Source: Russula earlei
Taxonomy: Eukaryota; Basidiomycota; Agaricomycetes; Russulales; Russulaceae
Direction of reading: 5' to 3'
NCBI GenBank assembly: GCA_025769875.1
Contig: JAGFNK010000003.1
Coordinates: 310,001-374,000 of the forward strand
DNA length: 64,000 bases
Shown here piece by piece: positions 61,690-64,000 of this stretch. The translations under genes were made by a program, and so were the position numbers. The stretch's first letter is position 1, and each line of letters begins with the position of its first letter. The notes under the pieces are model-generated. The model searched no databases. It was not told the DNA's origin and worked only from the letters and a program-made list of their open reading frames with translations.

Positions 61690-62256
61690 GAGGATACTCG
61701 TCCCCACAACACCGTTGGGGGGAAGAAACCCATCCTCTACAATCGACACAGGAATCACTCTCCTGCACGACATCCAGTCTCACCGTGCTGGCCTGAAAAC
61801 TGAGATTCTACTCTTTGACATACAGGGCTTCTTTGACAACATAAAACTGATCCAGGTGGTTCATGACCTAGGTCTTGCGCCGGAGCTAACTGGTGCCACT
61901 CCTTCCTCAATGGTTGCACCTAAGGTTCAATGATCAGACTTCTGACGCTGTCGAGTTTGAAACAGGCACACCTCAGGGATCCCCAGTATCCCGTCCTATC
62001 AATCATTTACACCTCCTCACTTCTACAGAAAATGAAAGAATGGAAAATTTCAGCACTGGGCATGTACATCGATGACGGGGTGATCTTTGCAGGTGGCCAC
62101 AACTGGCACACAGTTGTCGCAAGTTCGCTAAGGCTAAGGCAAGGCGTTGAATGGCTGACAAAGGCGGAGCTCAGCATAGAACCCGAAAAATCGGAGCTCC
62201 CACTCCTGTCACGAATGACTATTAGTTTACATATCCATTCTCAGCTGGAGGGGTAA
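61690..62256 (+). mobile_element. non-LTR retrotransposon (LINE) reverse-transcriptase remnant
   Basis: Reverse-transcriptase motifs appear in order but in shifting frames: STIDTGITLLHDIQSHRAGL, then LLFDIQGFFDNIKLIQVVHD (catalytic Asp in FDIQGFFD), then FETGTPQGSPVS, VLSIIYTSSLLQKMKEW and MYIDDGVIFAGG (the Y-x-D-D box). At least two frameshifts, near 61890 and near 61985, and the lack of flanking endonuclease or 3' regions make it a dead fragment. The motif style is that of a LINE rather than an LTR element. Confidence 0.8.
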
Positions 62257-62402
62257 AATACATTTCAACATGGGTGCTATAGCTACTAATCTCATCTCAA
62301 ACAGATGAGACTGAGACAGAGACAGACTCATAGACGGTTTTGAAAAATTTTCAGTAAGACATAGTGTGACTCCCCAACTGAGGGCCCTGTCTGGATGAGG
62401 AC

Positions 62403-64000
62403 CTAGCTGGGATATCTCAGCCGCCTCGCGAGCGGTCTTTCGCCCGTAAAAAAAGCCACCACCACGCTCGCAGCAATTATGATCGCCACCGCGATTAAAT
62501 TGAGGATTGTCCACCCTTGGCTGGAGCGCTGGAAAATCTGTGGGTGACAGTAAGACGATGGGAACGCTTCGGAGAAGGGCACACGGTCGCAAGTACCTCT
62601 CCGCTAAGTACAGGGCCCACTAAGCGATGCAAACAGCGTATTTAAACGGTTGTTGGGACAAAGACGTGTGGCATTATTTAACTCACCGGAAGCACCTATG
62701 CCTACCGCAACATTAAATGCACCGTATACGTGGGCGTCTTTGGGAGGTTGTGGTGGTTAGCATTGGACTATAAACGACGCGTGTATCATTCCACGCACAT
62801 CCGACGCCGGGGATAAGTCTCGACACTAGAGCAAGCTCCGTTGTGACTGGAGCGACGAATGCCGAGGTCCATAGATCTATTGACACGGGGTGGTCTGAGT
62901 CGACCTAAGCTAATCCCATCATTAGGCTGCGATGACTTACTCTCAAATGCAAACGCAGCGACAAAAAGTGACAAATTTCCACGGATGGTGACAGCAATCC
63001 AACATGGAATGGCGAGGAGGAGGCAGAGGAACGAGACCCACTCCACGCCGATATGATCAGCAAACCAACCGGCTATTGAAGGAGCTTCACCAGAACGCGT
63101 CACCATCTCGTCGTACACGTTATCCACGAGAGAGACTGACCTAGCATAGCAGGTGGGGCGGCGGCAAGAAAGATGAGTCCTATTTGGGAAGGATTGAGTT
63201 GCCACGTTCTCTGCAGATGAACAGGGAGGGTGGGCTCTTGAAAACTATAGAGAAACCTACTCAAGATGTTAGGAGTACGGCCAATGATGTCCATGAGGTT
63301 ACACGTGGCGTACCCGCTTACAAGGCTGTTCACAACGGCTGCCACAGCCCGGGATGACATGCAAAGCCCTTTGATGACTTGAAATAATGATATTGGAACG
63401 GGCTGGGTTTGGAATATCAGCGCCTCGTAAGCACCTGGTCCTTGATCAAGCGAGGAGCTAGATTCTTCGGGGAGAGATATGTCCGAGCCTTGGGATTCAC
63501 TTTCAATTGGAAAGTATTTCACGGCGGCGAAAGTTCCGTATGGAGGATCAAGGGGACTAACGGAAGGATGGCGAGAGGAGGTGTTGATGCTGGCAGCAGG
63601 ATCAAATCCCCAGGCCAGTGCTTCTCTACGCTCGATAACGAGGCTCCGACCAACCAAGTCTACTGATACTATAGTGATGGCGAAGAGGCAAGGGCCACGG
63701 ATACCAAAGCGGTCATAAAGGGCACCACCAACTGGGGGCCCAATCAGCTGGCTAGATACTATTGAGATACGCCATAAGTCAAGGACTCGACGAGCTTACC
63801 CTAATGGGAGACCGGACATGGCCAAGCCAAGATAGCCTGTGTACCCTAAGAACAGTCATATCAGGATATTTTAACCATCAACTCACGGCCCACTTTTTCT
63901 TCTGGCACGGTATCGCATCTGGAAGGACGTAAGAATGCCCGTCGGAACCTTCAAGGAAGCTCCTGCCTCACACTAAAGCAAGTCCAGCAGTCCAAACTGC
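62403..64000 (-). CDS. major facilitator superfamily transporter, partial at window edge
   Basis: Read on the minus strand from the window end, the visible part covers roughly the middle to the C-terminus. WAVGYLGLAMSGLPLGWRIS and QLIGPPVGGALYDRFGIRGP (motif C-like G-P-P-x-G-G) come first. A loop of about 100 residues follows. Then come LPVHLQRTWQLNPSQIGLIF, IGVEWVSFLCLLLAIPCWIA, TSAFVAPVTTELALVSRLIP, AHVYGAFNVAVGIGASG and the last helix LIAVAIIIAASVVVAFFTG with a short basic tail ERPLARRLRYPS and a stop at 62403-62405. The arrangement fits DHA1-type or vesicular-amine-like drug:proton antiporters. The substrate is unknown. About seven introns are needed. The 5' end lies beyond 64000. Confidence 0.82.

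Overview
The window is nuclear DNA from a filamentous basidiomycete, most probably an agaricomycete. Almost every gene is broken by short introns of about 41-70 bases with GT/GC..AG ends and CTAAY-like branch sites, and gene spacing in the first 44 kb is very tight. The recognisable proteins are ordinary eukaryotic housekeeping factors. Exon joins were made by eye, so splice positions given to the base are best estimates.

Region 1 (1-32.6 kb): after a gene-poor 2.7 kb comes a small predicted membrane protein, then a dense housekeeping block. In order it holds a germinal-centre-kinase III type Ser/Thr kinase (+), the AP-3 delta adaptin (-), a large protein with an XPF-like core and helix-hairpin-helix end that I read as the meiotic crossover factor Zip2/SHOC1 (+), DOP1/Dopey (+), an ER EF-hand protein of the Ssp120/nucleobindin type (-), a tyrosine phosphatase whose frame is broken twice (-), an NR2C2AP-like protein (+), a GT23/FUT8-like glycosyltransferase (-), DPM3 (+), a CstF hinge/C-terminal-domain protein without an RRM (-), beta-COP (+) and an INO80 subunit Ies4-like protein (-). 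Many neighbours are divergent pairs whose start codons lie only 28-160 bp apart.

Region 2 (32.6-36.3 kb): a decayed Ty3/gypsy-type retroelement (gag, zinc knuckle and protease, no RT or integrase) with a tRNA-like sequence at its edge.

Region 3 (36.3-44.1 kb): a second compact block with ATP synthase subunit e, an RBBP4/Msi1 WD40 histone chaperone, RAMP4/SERP1, the 25S rRNA methyltransferase Bmt5, mitochondrial ribosomal protein uL10m and the polyadenylation factor Fip1.

Region 4 (44.1-62.3 kb): a gene-poor accessory stretch. Its only convincing genes are three co-oriented, diverged paralogues of a two-finger C2H2 protein. Around them lie a tandem repeat, an LTR-like segment, a LINE reverse-transcriptase remnant and a lot of unassigned DNA. 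The window ends inside an MFS transporter on the minus strand.

Functionally the block is rich in secretory-pathway genes (AP-3, DOP1, COPI, Ssp120, DPM3, GT23, RAMP4) and holds two mRNA 3'-end processing factors (CstF-like, Fip1). I do not see a wholly new system. The most unusual items are the zinc-finger paralogue array, introns placed at or inside start codons, the broken phosphatase with an altered signature and its 28-bp divergent promoter, and the RRM-less CstF protein.
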